Assembly (NCBI GenBank): GCA_947501615.1
Contig: CANMWK010000001.1
Coordinates: 496,001 to 560,000 of the forward strand
Length of the DNA: 64,000 bases
From: an uncultured Tenacibaculum sp.
Lineage (GTDB): Bacteria > Bacteroidota > Bacteroidia > Flavobacteriales > Flavobacteriaceae
Direction of reading: 5' to 3'
The first letter of the stretch is position 1, and each line of letters starts with the position of its first letter. The notes beneath the pieces were generated by a model, which was not told the DNA's origin, searched no databases, and saw nothing but the letters and a program-made list of their open reading frames with translations. Of the stretch, positions 44,604-53,387 are shown one piece after another. The position numbers and the translations under genes were made by a program.

Positions 44604-45359
44604 CTAAGAATTTAACCATGCTTTAAAATCACTCGTTTTTTGTCGGCTTACTATAAATTCTTGATCTCTTGGATTTAGTAAAGCTAATTTTACACGATGA
44701 TTAAAATATGGTTCTATTTTTTGAATCGAAAATTTTGAGACTATTTGTCCTCTATTTATCTTATAAAATTTAGTTTCATCTAAAGAGTTAAATAGTTGAT
44801 CAATAGTCTCATCTATTATATATCTTTTATTATTTGTGATGCCAAACGTAATACTATCTTGCGAATACACATATAAAAGTTCTGTAGTTCTTATTTGTAC
44901 AAAACCGCTACCTTCTTTTACTAAAATACCAGATCTTTTCTGAGGAGTTTGAATGCTATTCAGTAATTCTTTTAAAACTGTTGGTGCTATTGCAGTTGTT
45001 GCTGTATTCTTTTTTTGAAATTTCTGAAGTGCATTTTCTAAATCAACTTGTTGAATCGGTTTTAACAAGTAATCGATACTATTTACCTTAAACGCCTGAA
45101 TAGCATATTGATCGAAAGCAGTTGTAAAAATAATTGGTGCTTCTATTTCTATTTTCTGAAAGATTTCAAAACTCAAACCATCAGCAAGTTGAATATCCAT
45201 AAAAACTAAATCTGGGGCAGAATTTTCTTTAAACCAAATTACAGCATCTTCAACAGCATCTATAACCTCTAGTAATTCAAAGTTAAAAGCACTTTTTTTA
45301 AGCAAGTTTTGTAATTGTCTTGCTGCTCTTGGTTCGTCTTCAATAATTAATATTTTCAT
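44604..45359 (-). CDS. LytTR-family response regulator (system 2)
   Basis: Receiver domain at residues 1-120 (ILIIEDEPRAARQL, Asp in PDLVFMDIQLADG, Lys in IDYLLKPIQ). LytTR DNA-binding domain at about 148-248 (LLYVYSQDSITFGITNNKRY, KFYKINRGQIVSKFSIQ, with DQEFIVSRQKTSDFKAWL at the end). It is the last gene of a four-gene operon, 5 bp after its kinase. Motif 2 repeats stand upstream of this operon and of the S41-like gene, which points to autoregulation and a small local regulon. Confidence 0.92.
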   Translation of the reverse strand: MKILIIEDEPRAARQLQNLLKKSAFNFELLEVIDAVEDAVIWFKENSAPDLVFMDIQLADGLSFEIFQKIEIEAPIIFTTAFDQYAIQAFKVNSIDYLLKPIQQVDLENALQKFQKKNTATTAIAPTVLKELLNSIQTPQKRSGILVKEGSGFVQIRTTELLYVYSQDSITFGITNNKRYIIDETIDQLFNSLDETKFYKINRGQIVSKFSIQKIEPYFNHRVKLALLNPRDQEFIVSRQKTSDFKAWLNS

Positions 45360-45364
45360 AGCTT

Positions 45365-46435
45365 TTATTTTTGATCAGATAGTTTTAATAAAGGTAATGT
45401 AACAGTGAAAAATTCACCATCGTTGTTCACTTCAATAGATTTGTTTGATAGTAAATTATAACGCTTGACGATATTTTTTAATCCGATTTTGGTTGAAGGT
45501 AATTGTGTTGATTTTTTTTGAATTCTATTACTAACAATTAACTGATTTTCATTGGTTTTTACCGTAATTATTAAAGGTTTCGATTTTGAAACTACATTAT
45601 GTTTAATTGCATTTTCTATTAAAAGTTGTAAACTCATTGGAATAATCATCATAGTTAAAGCTTGATCTTTAATTTTCCAATCCACAACTAAATTATCTCC
45701 AAATCTCTCTTTTTGAATATGAATGTATGATTTAACAAACTTTAATTCATCTTGCAACTGTAGTAAGTTAGAATTTCCTGATTCTAAAATAAAACGATAC
45801 ACATCAGAAAGTTTATCTACAAATACTTTTGCATCTTCTTTGTCTTCAACATCAATAATATCTCGTAATGTATTTAAACTATTGAATAAAAAATGTGGCT
45901 GTGCTTGATTTCTCAATGTATCTAACTGAGCTTGAATCATTACCTGTTTAGTTTGTTCTTCTTCTCGTATAGATTTTTTTAATCGAACATAATAATAAAT
46001 AGCTTCACAAATAGCTATGTACATAACAACTATAATTATAATCGGTAAGAGAACTTTAAAATTCATGGCAGATGTTGAGTGCATGCCAAAAAGGCTAAAG
46101 AAAAAAGTTAAAAACTTATTACCGAAAAAATCTACAAGTAAAACAACTATAATTGTTGCTACAAAAAGTATTGAAATACGTTTAAAATCATCTTTAAAAT
46201 CTGGAAATTTTCTTCTTAAAAAGATTAAAATAGCTCTAATAACAAACCAGTCTATAATTGTAAAAAATAATGAAGAACTCCATCGAATCAATAGAATGAA
46301 AAATGGATTATCCATAGACATATCATTAAAAAGAAAGCTTGTAACAAAACTGATAACAATAATACCAATAGTACTAAACCAAAAGTCGTTAAAACCTAAA
46401 TATTGTATGCGTTTCTCTTTGTTGAACAATTTCAT
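45365..46435 (-). CDS. LytS-type membrane sensor histidine kinase (system 2)
   Basis: The 356-aa protein has four membrane segments (about residues 15-35, 43-65, 80-105, 120-145) and no periplasmic sensor domain. A short helix (YYYVRLKKSIREEEQTKQ) leads to the His_kinase domain, with the phospho-acceptor in QAQPHFLFNSLN, N box LLIENAIKHNV and a shortened G region. It probably senses a signal in or at the membrane. Its start is 3 bp from the stop of the 7-TM protein gene, so sensor input from its two operon partners is plausible. Confidence 0.9.
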   Translation of the reverse strand: MKLFNKEKRIQYLGFNDFWFSTIGIIVISFVTSFLFNDMSMDNPFFILLIRWSSSLFFTIIDWFVIRAILIFLRRKFPDFKDDFKRISILFVATIIVVLLVDFFGNKFLTFFFSLFGMHSTSAMNFKVLLPIIIIVVMYIAICEAIYYYVRLKKSIREEEQTKQVMIQAQLDTLRNQAQPHFLFNSLNTLRDIIDVEDKEDAKVFVDKLSDVYRFILESGNSNLLQLQDELKFVKSYIHIQKERFGDNLVVDWKIKDQALTMMIIPMSLQLLIENAIKHNVVSKSKPLIITVKTNENQLIVSNRIQKKSTQLPSTKIGLKNIVKRYNLLSNKSIEVNNDGEFFTVTLPLLKLSDQK

Positions 46436-46438
46436 AAC

Positions 46439-47242
46439 TTATAGTCGTATAAAAGGTAAACCTTGCTTAGCTTGATAAAATGTAAAAGCAATCCACAAAG
46501 CATATGATAATCCAAAAACAGTAACAATAATAATTTTATTACGATCTGTTGTTTTCCATTTTTTAGATACTAGAAATGCGAATAAAGGAATTATTTGTAA
46601 GCCATGCAAACCAAAAAAGTGCGCTACTCTTAAATCTCCTGCAATTGTACTCCAATTTACTAGAGGTAAACCTTCTCCTCCATCAGCAACACCAACGTTA
46701 TGTGCTAATTGACTAATCATTTGTCCACCAACCCAACTTCCAGCAACAATAATAATCCATCCCATTAATATTGCCCATTGAACTGATTTTTCAACATTAA
46801 GTTTTAATCTAATCGTTTCAAAAATGAAAAGTATCATAATTAAAACATTAATCGCCACTAAAATTCCCATGGCTGCAAATAGCAAACCATCTAATAAAGA
46901 AGACTCATTATAATGTGATTTAACACCTCTTATTCCTTGTGCTACGATAATTCCTGTTTCAATTAGTAAAGTCCATGAAACAATATTATTAAGTATGTTT
47001 TTCTTTAATTTAGAAAAAGGATATAAGGTCATGAAATACCCAAAAGTGAAAATATAAATTGCTCCAGAAATCAAGAACTTTAAAGGTTTAATCCAAACAT
47101 TTACTCCCATTAAAACTCTGTCATCAACAAAAACTCCAACAATAGCAACAATAGCGAAAATTAGGTGAGCTAAAACAATACTATAAAGTATAGGACTTTC
47201 TTTTTTTACTGTACTGAATACGTGTCTGATATACTTTTTCAT
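46439..47242 (-). CDS. Polytopic membrane protein next to the ABA4-like gene
   Basis: I start at the ATG at 47242, since the longer frame to 47323 would run into the preceding gene. The 267-aa product has seven to eight hydrophobic segments. Conserved-looking stretches include WIKPLKFLISGAIYIFTFGY and GDLRVAHFFGLHGLQIIPL, with several His and Trp residues inside or near the membrane that could bind a cofactor or metal. I do not know the family. The 2-bp gaps to ABA4-like and 3-bp to the LytS kinase show a single operon. Confidence 0.7.
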   Translation of the reverse strand: MKKYIRHVFSTVKKESPILYSIVLAHLIFAIVAIVGVFVDDRVLMGVNVWIKPLKFLISGAIYIFTFGYFMTLYPFSKLKKNILNNIVSWTLLIETGIIVAQGIRGVKSHYNESSLLDGLLFAAMGILVAINVLIMILFIFETIRLKLNVEKSVQWAILMGWIIIVAGSWVGGQMISQLAHNVGVADGGEGLPLVNWSTIAGDLRVAHFFGLHGLQIIPLFAFLVSKKWKTTDRNKIIIVTVFGLSYALWIAFTFYQAKQGLPFIRL

Positions 47243-47244
47243 GA

Positions 47245-47661
47245 CTATGCTTTTTTTATGAATTTGATAATCATGAATAAAAGAAAACCAATAGGTCCGA
47301 ACATGAATGTTCCAAATAAACATGGTCCCATTAGTACAGGATGAATTTTAAGTTCTTTGTTTTGATCTAACATCCACATTCCAACAACAAGATCGAAAGC
47401 AAGATAATGAACCCAACCAGCCAATACTGCATTTTCTACAGTGAATAATTGCATTACAGAAGCTAAACTTCCAAAATCCATCATTCCTCCTTGTCGTATT
47501 GAAATAAAGATATAAATCGCATAAATTATGGATAACAATAAAGGAATAATTTTAAAATCGATTAAAAATCGAGTTACCTTCCATTTTGGTAAAAAAATCA
47601 TTAAAATCCACATCGGCATGGCTAGCATGCCAGAAATAGAAAAAACTTCAGATGGTGTCAT
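47245..47661 (-). CDS. ABA4-like (DUF4281) membrane protein
   Basis: The 138-aa protein has four membrane segments and the ABA4-like pattern. The opening FSISGMLAMPMWILMIFLPKWKVT is followed by a GSLASVMQLF loop. WVHYLAFDLVVGMWML (the His-Tyr-Leu-x-Phe-Asp-Leu core) and GPCLFGTFMFGPIGFLLF complete it. The plant member is needed for neoxanthin formation, but the bacterial proteins have no proven activity. It is the first gene of the operon with the second LytS/LytTR pair and stands behind the motif 2 operator. Confidence 0.82.
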   Translation of the reverse strand: MTPSEVFSISGMLAMPMWILMIFLPKWKVTRFLIDFKIIPLLLSIIYAIYIFISIRQGGMMDFGSLASVMQLFTVENAVLAGWVHYLAFDLVVGMWMLDQNKELKIHPVLMGPCLFGTFMFGPIGFLLFMIIKFIKKA

Positions 47662-47685
47662 ATTGAATTATTTAAAATTGATAGT

Positions 47686-47693
47686 CAAATATG
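47686..47693 (-). promoter_or_regulatory. Putative -7 box of the ABA4-LytTR operon
   Basis: Minus-strand CATATTTG is one base from TAnnTTTG, 25 bp before the start codon and 34 bp below the motif 2 repeats, the same spacing as at the S41-like gene. Confidence 0.4.
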
Positions 47694-47726
47694 CCACCAT
47701 AATATAAGAAACAGAACTTCAATATT

Positions 47727-47757
47727 TTGAACTGTCGTCTTTTAATGTTGAATTGTC
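47727..47757 (-). promoter_or_regulatory. Paired direct repeats, putative LytTR operator (motif 2)
   Basis: TTGAACTGTC (47727-47736) and TTGAATTGTC (47748-47757) are 21 bp apart, in the gap between the bestrophin stop and the ABA4-like start. Confidence 0.7.
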
Positions 47758-47783
47758 ACAAAAAAGAAAAACCACTAACTATG

Positions 47784-48863
47784 TTACATCTGAGTGTTTA
47801 CATATTCAGGATGAGGCTTCGGAATTTCACTTTTATCATCTCCTATCATTTCTCTGATATCAATCTCAATAGCTCTAGAAATTGTAGTTATAGGAACATC
47901 GTTAGCAATTCCTTCAAAAGGATTTTCTGAAACATCACCAATACGTTCCATAGTGAAGAATATCCAAGAAATTATAATACTAAACGGAATAGTTAACCAA
48001 ATAAAATTAGCTGCCATAAAACTAAATAAGGTTCCTGTAACTTCTGTTTTCAATAAGGTCTGCCCTATTTTTTCAAATTCAGTCATTAATCCAAATGGAA
48101 GTAATATCACAAAAATCCAAGCAAAAAATAAGTTTAACGTAGCAAATTGTCTTGGATATGGAAAGTTTTTAATTCTTTCAGCTTTACCTTGTAATGTAAA
48201 TAACTCTCCAATCATATTTTTAAATTCTACATGACGAAAATCATCAATTAAACCTTGGAATTTTAATTCTTTTATATGTTTTGACTGAAGATTTAATACA
48301 GAAGTTTGTTTGTTCGTCATACTCAAAACAGTTTGTTTTTCTTCTTCAGATAAGTATCCTTTTAATTCATCATCTAAAGAATATACATATTCTTGAATAT
48401 GCATTTTTTTCATAACTTCTTTATCTGATCTATTACTTGAAGTCGTCTCCCATGGCTTTTTCACTCGTAGTGCATGTCTTAAAGAAGTCATCCAAGCAAC
48501 ATGACGCAAAATCAATTCTTTTTTAATTTTAAAAAACTCTTCATTGGTTTTGTCTTTTACAGCATATTCATTTGTAATAAAATCATTAACCATAGTAGCA
48601 AAAAGTCGAGAAGCATTTACAATACCACCATAAATTTTTCTAGCTTCCCAAAGACGACCATAAGAAGCATTGTTTTTAAAACCAATAATGAAAGCTAAAG
48701 CTGTACCAATTAAACCTATTGGAAGCCATGGTAAGTGTAACCATTTCCAGTTTAATACTTCGTATAAAACTACAGGAATAATAGCCAATAAAGCAAAAAT
48801 ATAAATGTAACGCCTTGTCCAACTTAGCATTCTTTTAATAGAATAATTCTTTTTAGTATACAT
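47784..48863 (-). CDS. Bestrophin-family anion channel
   Basis: The 359-aa protein has two N-terminal membrane segments (LPWLPIGLIGTALAFIIGFKNNASYGRLWEAR is the family signature) and two near residues 240-300 (FFAWIFVILLPFGLM, FIWLTIPFSIIISWIFF). The conserved FKNN-SYGR-WEAR stretch is typical of the bacterial bestrophin/YneE group. It ends in the ENPFEGIANDVPITTISRAIEIDIREM region. Homologues form pentameric channels for anions or cations. It is on the same strand as the ABA4 operon but separated by 122 bp that hold an operator, so it is a separate unit. Confidence 0.92.
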   Translation of the reverse strand: MYTKKNYSIKRMLSWTRRYIYIFALLAIIPVVLYEVLNWKWLHLPWLPIGLIGTALAFIIGFKNNASYGRLWEARKIYGGIVNASRLFATMVNDFITNEYAVKDKTNEEFFKIKKELILRHVAWMTSLRHALRVKKPWETTSSNRSDKEVMKKMHIQEYVYSLDDELKGYLSEEEKQTVLSMTNKQTSVLNLQSKHIKELKFQGLIDDFRHVEFKNMIGELFTLQGKAERIKNFPYPRQFATLNLFFAWIFVILLPFGLMTEFEKIGQTLLKTEVTGTLFSFMAANFIWLTIPFSIIISWIFFTMERIGDVSENPFEGIANDVPITTISRAIEIDIREMIGDDKSEIPKPHPEYVNTQM

Positions 48864-48994
48864 ATTTGTTTAATTAATAATCGAAGATTAGTTTTTAGAA
48901 CCTTTTACATGAATTATGTTTCAGTAGTATTTATCAATAATAGAAGAAGATAATTATCTATAATGTGTGCAAAAGTGAAATCGTACTTTAATTA

Positions 48995-49036
48995 AGTAAA
49001 AGGCAGAAAGTTTAATATCTTTAACTGCCTTTTACT
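48995..49036 (-). terminator. Terminator after the enoyl-CoA hydratase gene
   Basis: AGTAAAAGGCAG (48995-49006) pairs exactly with CTGCCTTTTACT (49025-49036), 9 bp after the stop codon in the minus direction. Confidence 0.75.
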
Positions 49037-49045
49037 AAAAATGAA

Positions 49046-49897
49046 TTAATCTCTTTGAATTTCTTGCAAGTCAATTAACATATTTTCCCAATTCTTCTGA
49101 TTTCCATGATCGAATTGTGCTCCATTTTCATCCGCTATTGTAAAACGTTTAATTGCTGGTGTTTTACTTGTTGCTTGATATAATTGATATGCTTCTTCTT
49201 TTAAAGCATCAGCAATTGGTAAATCGATAGAAGCATATACAGCTCTTTTACACGCTTCAATAGACTCAGCTGGGAACTTTGCAATACGTTCTGCTAAAGC
49301 ATCGACATACGGCCCGATTTCATCTGCATCTAAAGCTTTATTAATTGTTCCGAATTTTTCAGCTTCATCTGCACCCCAATCTCTTGCTCCTAAAATTATT
49401 TCTAAAGCCTTACCTAAACCAGCTTGTCTTGCCATACGAGAAGCTCCACCACCACAAGGTAAAATTCCCATACCAACTTCCATTTGCATGAATTTAGCTT
49501 TTCCTCTGGCTGCAAAACGCATATCTAATGCTAAAGCCATTTCATGTCCGCCACCACGTGCAAAACCTTCTATTTTAGCAATTGTTGCTTGTGGTACATT
49601 GCTTAATCTTTCTAAAACTGCTTGAAGATCTAATAATTTTACTTCGTTTCTTGGCACAGCTTCTTCAGACATGTCTCTTAATAAGTTTGTATCGTAGTGA
49701 CAAACCCAGTACCCATCGTTTGAAGATTGGAAAATTACTACTTTAACGCTTCGATCTCTTTCTAAACGAAGACATAAACTGCTTAAATCTGCTAACATTT
49801 CTTGACCTTGAACATTAACTGGTCCGAAATTAATTGTTACATAAAGGATTCCTCCTTTTTGTTCTGCTGTAAAAGTTTGAAAATTTTTGTAATCCAT
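49046..49897 (-). CDS. Enoyl-CoA hydratase/isomerase family protein
   Basis: This crotonase-fold protein (283 aa) has the oxyanion-hole stretch KIEGFARGGGHEMALALDM. The usual catalytic-region Glu is in MQMEVGMGILPCGGG, and KFGTINKAL completes the spiral fold. The second Glu of true hydratases sits differently here, so isomerase, hydrolase or a non-CoA reaction is possible. It is 17 bp after the SnoaL-like gene and ends the operon. Family members with a long C-terminal helix (EEAYQLYQATSKTPAIKRF) often act on unusual substrates. Confidence 0.85.
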   Translation of the reverse strand: MDYKNFQTFTAEQKGGILYVTINFGPVNVQGQEMLADLSSLCLRLERDRSVKVVIFQSSNDGYWVCHYDTNLLRDMSEEAVPRNEVKLLDLQAVLERLSNVPQATIAKIEGFARGGGHEMALALDMRFAARGKAKFMQMEVGMGILPCGGGASRMARQAGLGKALEIILGARDWGADEAEKFGTINKALDADEIGPYVDALAERIAKFPAESIEACKRAVYASIDLPIADALKEEAYQLYQATSKTPAIKRFTIADENGAQFDHGNQKNWENMLIDLQEIQRD

Positions 49898-49914
49898 GAT
49901 TTATTATTTAATTA

Positions 49915-50259
49915 TTAATTGATAATTCCTGCGAAAGTGTGTTGCTTAATTTTCCCGTTTTCAGTGATATAAGTATCTGTGGCTAATTGAACAGCTATAT
50001 GTTCATTTTTACCATGCCAAACGAAATACACAACGTTATCGTTAACTTCTTGCTTTTGAGTTATAAAATCGAAGTCTTTAAAATTTGGAAGAAACTCTTT
50101 ATAAAATTCAAAGATTTCTTGATGACCTTTATAAGTATGCTCTGGTGTAATGAAAATTGCATCGGTAGTATAATCCTGTATAACTAGCTCTGGATTTAGT
50201 GTTGCAACGGCATCCATATGGCTATTAAATATTGCTTGAGGATTCTTCATAATTGACAT
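49915..50259 (-). CDS. SnoaL-like/NTF2-fold protein
   Basis: The 114-aa protein has the cone-shaped NTF2 fold pattern: an N-terminal helix, DYTTDAIFITPEHTYKGHQEIFEFYKEF, then strands (NVVYFVWHGKNEHIAVQLATDTYI) ending GKIKQHTFAG. This fold includes cyclases, isomerases and binding proteins. A second in-frame ATG at 50250 is equally possible. It shares a transcript with the enoyl-CoA hydratase gene. Confidence 0.82.
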   Translation of the reverse strand: MSIMKNPQAIFNSHMDAVATLNPELVIQDYTTDAIFITPEHTYKGHQEIFEFYKEFLPNFKDFDFITQKQEVNDNVVYFVWHGKNEHIAVQLATDTYITENGKIKQHTFAGIIN

Positions 50260-50277
50260 TGTTTAGTATTTACAATG

Positions 50278-50285
50278 CAAAATTA
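50278..50285 (-). promoter_or_regulatory. Putative -7 box of the SnoaL/enoyl-CoA hydratase operon
   Basis: Minus-strand TAATTTTG matches TAnnTTTG. It leaves a leader of about 12-20 nt to the two candidate start codons. Confidence 0.55.
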
Positions 50286-50366
50286 TGTTAGCAATTCACC
50301 TTAATTTTGGTAAGAAAAAATGAGCTTTTAGTAAAAAACAAGCTTTTATTTAATTAGAAGGATTTT

Positions 50367-51206
50367 TTAACTTTCTCTAAACTTCTTGGCAGTAATTCCT
50401 TTTAAGTTTAAAAATGTTTTGTCTAAATGACTACTGTCTGTAAATCCTAACTCTTGAGCAATTTCTGTAATAGTTAGGTTAGTATACTTTAACCTGGTTT
50501 CAGCTAATTTGACTTTATACGTAATTATGTATTTTTTTAATCCAATATTCATTTTAGATTTGAAATACTGACTTATATAATTCTCTGAAATATTGAATTG
50601 TTCTGATAAGTGTTTTTTGCTTAACATTTCAGGAGTATGTATATGAAAGTGAATATAATTAAGAATTTCCTGAATTTTAGAATCTTGATTTTCAGCTTTA
50701 ACAACGATAACATTTCTTGAAATAATATGTAAAATAGCATGAAGTATAGATTTTAATACGGTTTCACTTTTTAAATTTTCATCACTATACTCAGTACATA
50801 AAGCCTTAAATAAAGCTAAAATTCCATTTTCCTCATTTGTAGAACTCAATTGTATTTCAGAAGTTCTATTAGTTCCTTGAAAAATAATTTCGATTTTCCG
50901 AAACCATTCTTTTACTTGGGTTTTATGAGCTCCAGAAACGTATTCATTAAAGAAACTATTTAAAAATTTAATAGCAGATACTGTAGTTGGTGTGTGTATT
51001 TCTAAATTGTATTTATCATCTGGAATTAAAATAAAGATTTGCTTATCAGCATACGCTACCTTATGATTATTTATAATGATATGCCCCTTCCCTTTTTCAA
51101 TAAAAAGGATTTCAAAAAAACGAATAGCTGTATACTGGCAAAATTCTAAAGTAGTAACATTTTCAAACTTTTGGATAACGATATTTTCAAATATTGCTCT
51201 TGGCAT
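50367..51206 (-). CDS. AraC-family transcriptional regulator
   Basis: The 279-aa protein has a cupin-like N-terminal domain (residues about 15-110, with IIINNHKVAYADKQIFILIPDD) and a C-terminal double helix-turn-helix (about 183-277; MLSKKHLSEQFNISENYISQYFKS, with ITEIAQELGFTDSSHLDKTF as the second). It is 107 bp upstream of the SnoaL/enoyl-CoA hydratase operon on the same strand and probably controls it. The effector is unknown. Confidence 0.9.
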   Translation of the reverse strand: MPRAIFENIVIQKFENVTTLEFCQYTAIRFFEILFIEKGKGHIIINNHKVAYADKQIFILIPDDKYNLEIHTPTTVSAIKFLNSFFNEYVSGAHKTQVKEWFRKIEIIFQGTNRTSEIQLSSTNEENGILALFKALCTEYSDENLKSETVLKSILHAILHIISRNVIVVKAENQDSKIQEILNYIHFHIHTPEMLSKKHLSEQFNISENYISQYFKSKMNIGLKKYIITYKVKLAETRLKYTNLTITEIAQELGFTDSSHLDKTFLNLKGITAKKFRES

Positions 51207-51374
51207 ATCACAAATTTAAATTTAGCTAAAATTACTTATAGTAGCCACATAAAACAATAACGGTATAAAATGATAGTTAAAATATTATATTATTTTTTTG
51301 CTTTTTAAAGTCATATATATTAAGTATTTTGGCTAATTGAAATTATTTAATTGCGAAAAAATAGAATTTCCCCA

Positions 51375-53387
51375 ATGAATAACTGGTTCTTTAACCAAAA
51401 ACATTTAATATGTTTTTATTTGTTTGTCATTGTATGGTTTACACTGTACAATACTTATGGTTTTAATGAACAAGAAGGTCATAATACTATAGATTATAGT
51501 AGTTTCTCATTTAAACAAGAAAAAGAGATTGCTCTAAATTCTGATTGGGAGTTTTATTGGAATCAATTAATTACACCTGGTAATTTTAATAGCAAACACT
51601 TTCAAAAGATTCAGTTAGTAAATTGGACTCATCTTAAATCTTCTCAACATCAAAAACTTCCTTCTTTTGGATTTGCAACCTATCGAATTAAGTTTTCCTT
51701 AGATAAAGAAAGACCACATGTGTCATTATTTGTTCCTCCAATTTATTCTTCATCTAAAATATGGATTAATGGGAAATTAATTTCAGAAATAGGTAAAGTG
51801 AATACTTCTAGAGCTAAAACAGTTCATCGAAGATTTGCACAAAGAATTCCACTTAATACAAATGAAACGAATTTTGAAGTTGTTATTCAGGTTGCTAATT
51901 TTTATCACACTAAAGCTGGAATAGACAAGCCTTTAATATTAGCACCTAGTGATTATTTAGACCTTAAGAGTAGAAAGAAAATAATTGCCGATATGTTATT
52001 TATTGGTTGTTTAGGTTTTATTGGAGTTTTCTTTCTTTTATTTTTCTTCTTTTATTGGAATAAAGATAAAGCTATCCTTTACTTCGGATTAGCGTGTGTC
52101 TGTTTATCTTACATGGGCTTAAGTAGCAGATATGCACCTTTGGCAGATATATTTCCATCTGTGCGATGGGGCTTACTTACTAAAATTGAATATCTATCTT
52201 TATTTTATGCTGGTACAGCCGCTAGCTTATTTTTCGCACAGATTTTTATCAATTTTGCACATAGATTGTATTCGAAAATTTTAAGCTATGGGTTTTATAC
52301 ACTAGCATTTTTGGTAATTGTACTTCCGGCTCCTTATTACACAAAATTAGTAATGCCATTCCTAATACTAATGATTATAAATATTACCTATGTATTTATT
52401 ATCATTATAAAGTCAATTACACAAAATAGACATGACTCTATTTTACTTCTAGTAAGTATGCTACTAGGAACAATAGTTTTCTTTTTACATATTTTTGTTT
52501 TTTTAGGTAAAAATGATAACGCAATTATTTATGTAAACTTTGGCTATGTCTTGGTTTTTCTATTGTTATCGATGTTATTAATGGTTCGTTTTTCAAACGC
52601 ATTTAAACAATTAGAAACTTCTAGAGAACTTGCTTTACAGCAAAAAAAGGAGATTACAAAAAAATCGGATCAGCTATCTAAAATTAATCTAGAATTAGAG
52701 CAAAATTTAAGACAATTAAAAAGTTTTAATGCTGAATTAGATAGTTTTAATCATATTGTTTCACACGACTTAAAAGCTCCTTTGGTAGCTATGCATTCTT
52801 TAGTTTCTTTTATTGAAGAAGATTTAGATACCAAGCTTGATGATACTGCAAAAAATCATTTTAATTTATTGAAGGATCGAATTTCTAAAATGAATGCACT
52901 TATTAACGGGCTTTTGGAATACTCTAAAGTTGCTAGAGGAGAAAAAAAGAAAGAAGTATTTAATCTTAATGAGCTGCTTACGGATATTACAAGTATTTTG
53001 ATGGTTCAAAATACCTGTAGCATTAACCTTCCTGATAAAAACATAGAAATATTTACTAATAAAATTGAATTAGAACACGTTTTTCAGAATTTAATCAGTA
53101 ATGCTATAAAGTACAATGATAAAGAAAAGACAATTATCGATATTACTTTTAAAAAGTTAGCGAATGAGTATATATTCTCTGTAGCTGATAATGGTCCTGG
53201 TATCTCTCCTAAATATCATGCTAAAGTCTTTGAAATTTTTAGTAAATTAAATACTAATGATGATGTAGAAAGCACTGGAATAGGATTATCAATTGTTAAA
53301 AAATTAGTGGTAGAAAATCAAGGTAAAATTACTGTAGAATCTGAAAAAGGGCTCGGTACAAAAATTAATTTTACTTGGAAAATTTAG
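51375..53387 (+). CDS. 7TMR-DISM sensor histidine kinase
   Basis: I use the ATG at 51375, since the TTG-started longer frame at 51351 adds only eight unlikely residues. A signal anchor (about residues 8-27) is followed by a galactose-binding-like extracellular domain (about 30-190, SLFVPPIYSSSKIWINGKL). Seven membrane segments (about 195-405) and a coiled coil (about 410-450) come next. HisKA has the phospho-acceptor in FNHIVSHDLKAPL, and HATPase_c has NLISNAIKYND, DNGPGIS and STGIGLSIVKK. There is no receiver domain and no adjacent regulator, so it is an orphan kinase. Its stop overlaps the stop of the convergent cytochrome gene by 4 bp. Confidence 0.9.
   Translation: MNNWFFNQKHLICFYLFVIVWFTLYNTYGFNEQEGHNTIDYSSFSFKQEKEIALNSDWEFYWNQLITPGNFNSKHFQKIQLVNWTHLKSSQHQKLPSFGFATYRIKFSLDKERPHVSLFVPPIYSSSKIWINGKLISEIGKVNTSRAKTVHRRFAQRIPLNTNETNFEVVIQVANFYHTKAGIDKPLILAPSDYLDLKSRKKIIADMLFIGCLGFIGVFFLLFFFFYWNKDKAILYFGLACVCLSYMGLSSRYAPLADIFPSVRWGLLTKIEYLSLFYAGTAASLFFAQIFINFAHRLYSKILSYGFYTLAFLVIVLPAPYYTKLVMPFLILMIINITYVFIIIIKSITQNRHDSILLLVSMLLGTIVFFLHIFVFLGKNDNAIIYVNFGYVLVFLLLSMLLMVRFSNAFKQLETSRELALQQKKEITKKSDQLSKINLELEQNLRQLKSFNAELDSFNHIVSHDLKAPLVAMHSLVSFIEEDLDTKLDDTAKNHFNLLKDRISKMNALINGLLEYSKVARGEKKKEVFNLNELLTDITSILMVQNTCSINLPDKNIEIFTNKIELEHVFQNLISNAIKYNDKEKTIIDITFKKLANEYIFSVADNGPGISPKYHAKVFEIFSKLNTNDDVESTGIGLSIVKKLVVENQGKITVESEKGLGTKINFTWKI

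Noticed and set aside
44604..47242. Carotenoid biosynthesis cluster suggested by ABA4
   Set aside because: No phytoene, lycopene or other carotenoid genes are present in the window.
47243..47323. Longer N-terminus of the 46439 membrane protein
   Set aside because: It overlaps the coding region of the ABA4-like gene in another frame and its residues have no coding character; the ATG at 47242 fits the operon spacing.
51211..51218. TAAATTTG box in front of the AraC gene at 51206
   Set aside because: It would start transcription at or inside the start codon. A leaderless message is possible, but one box alone is not enough to claim it.
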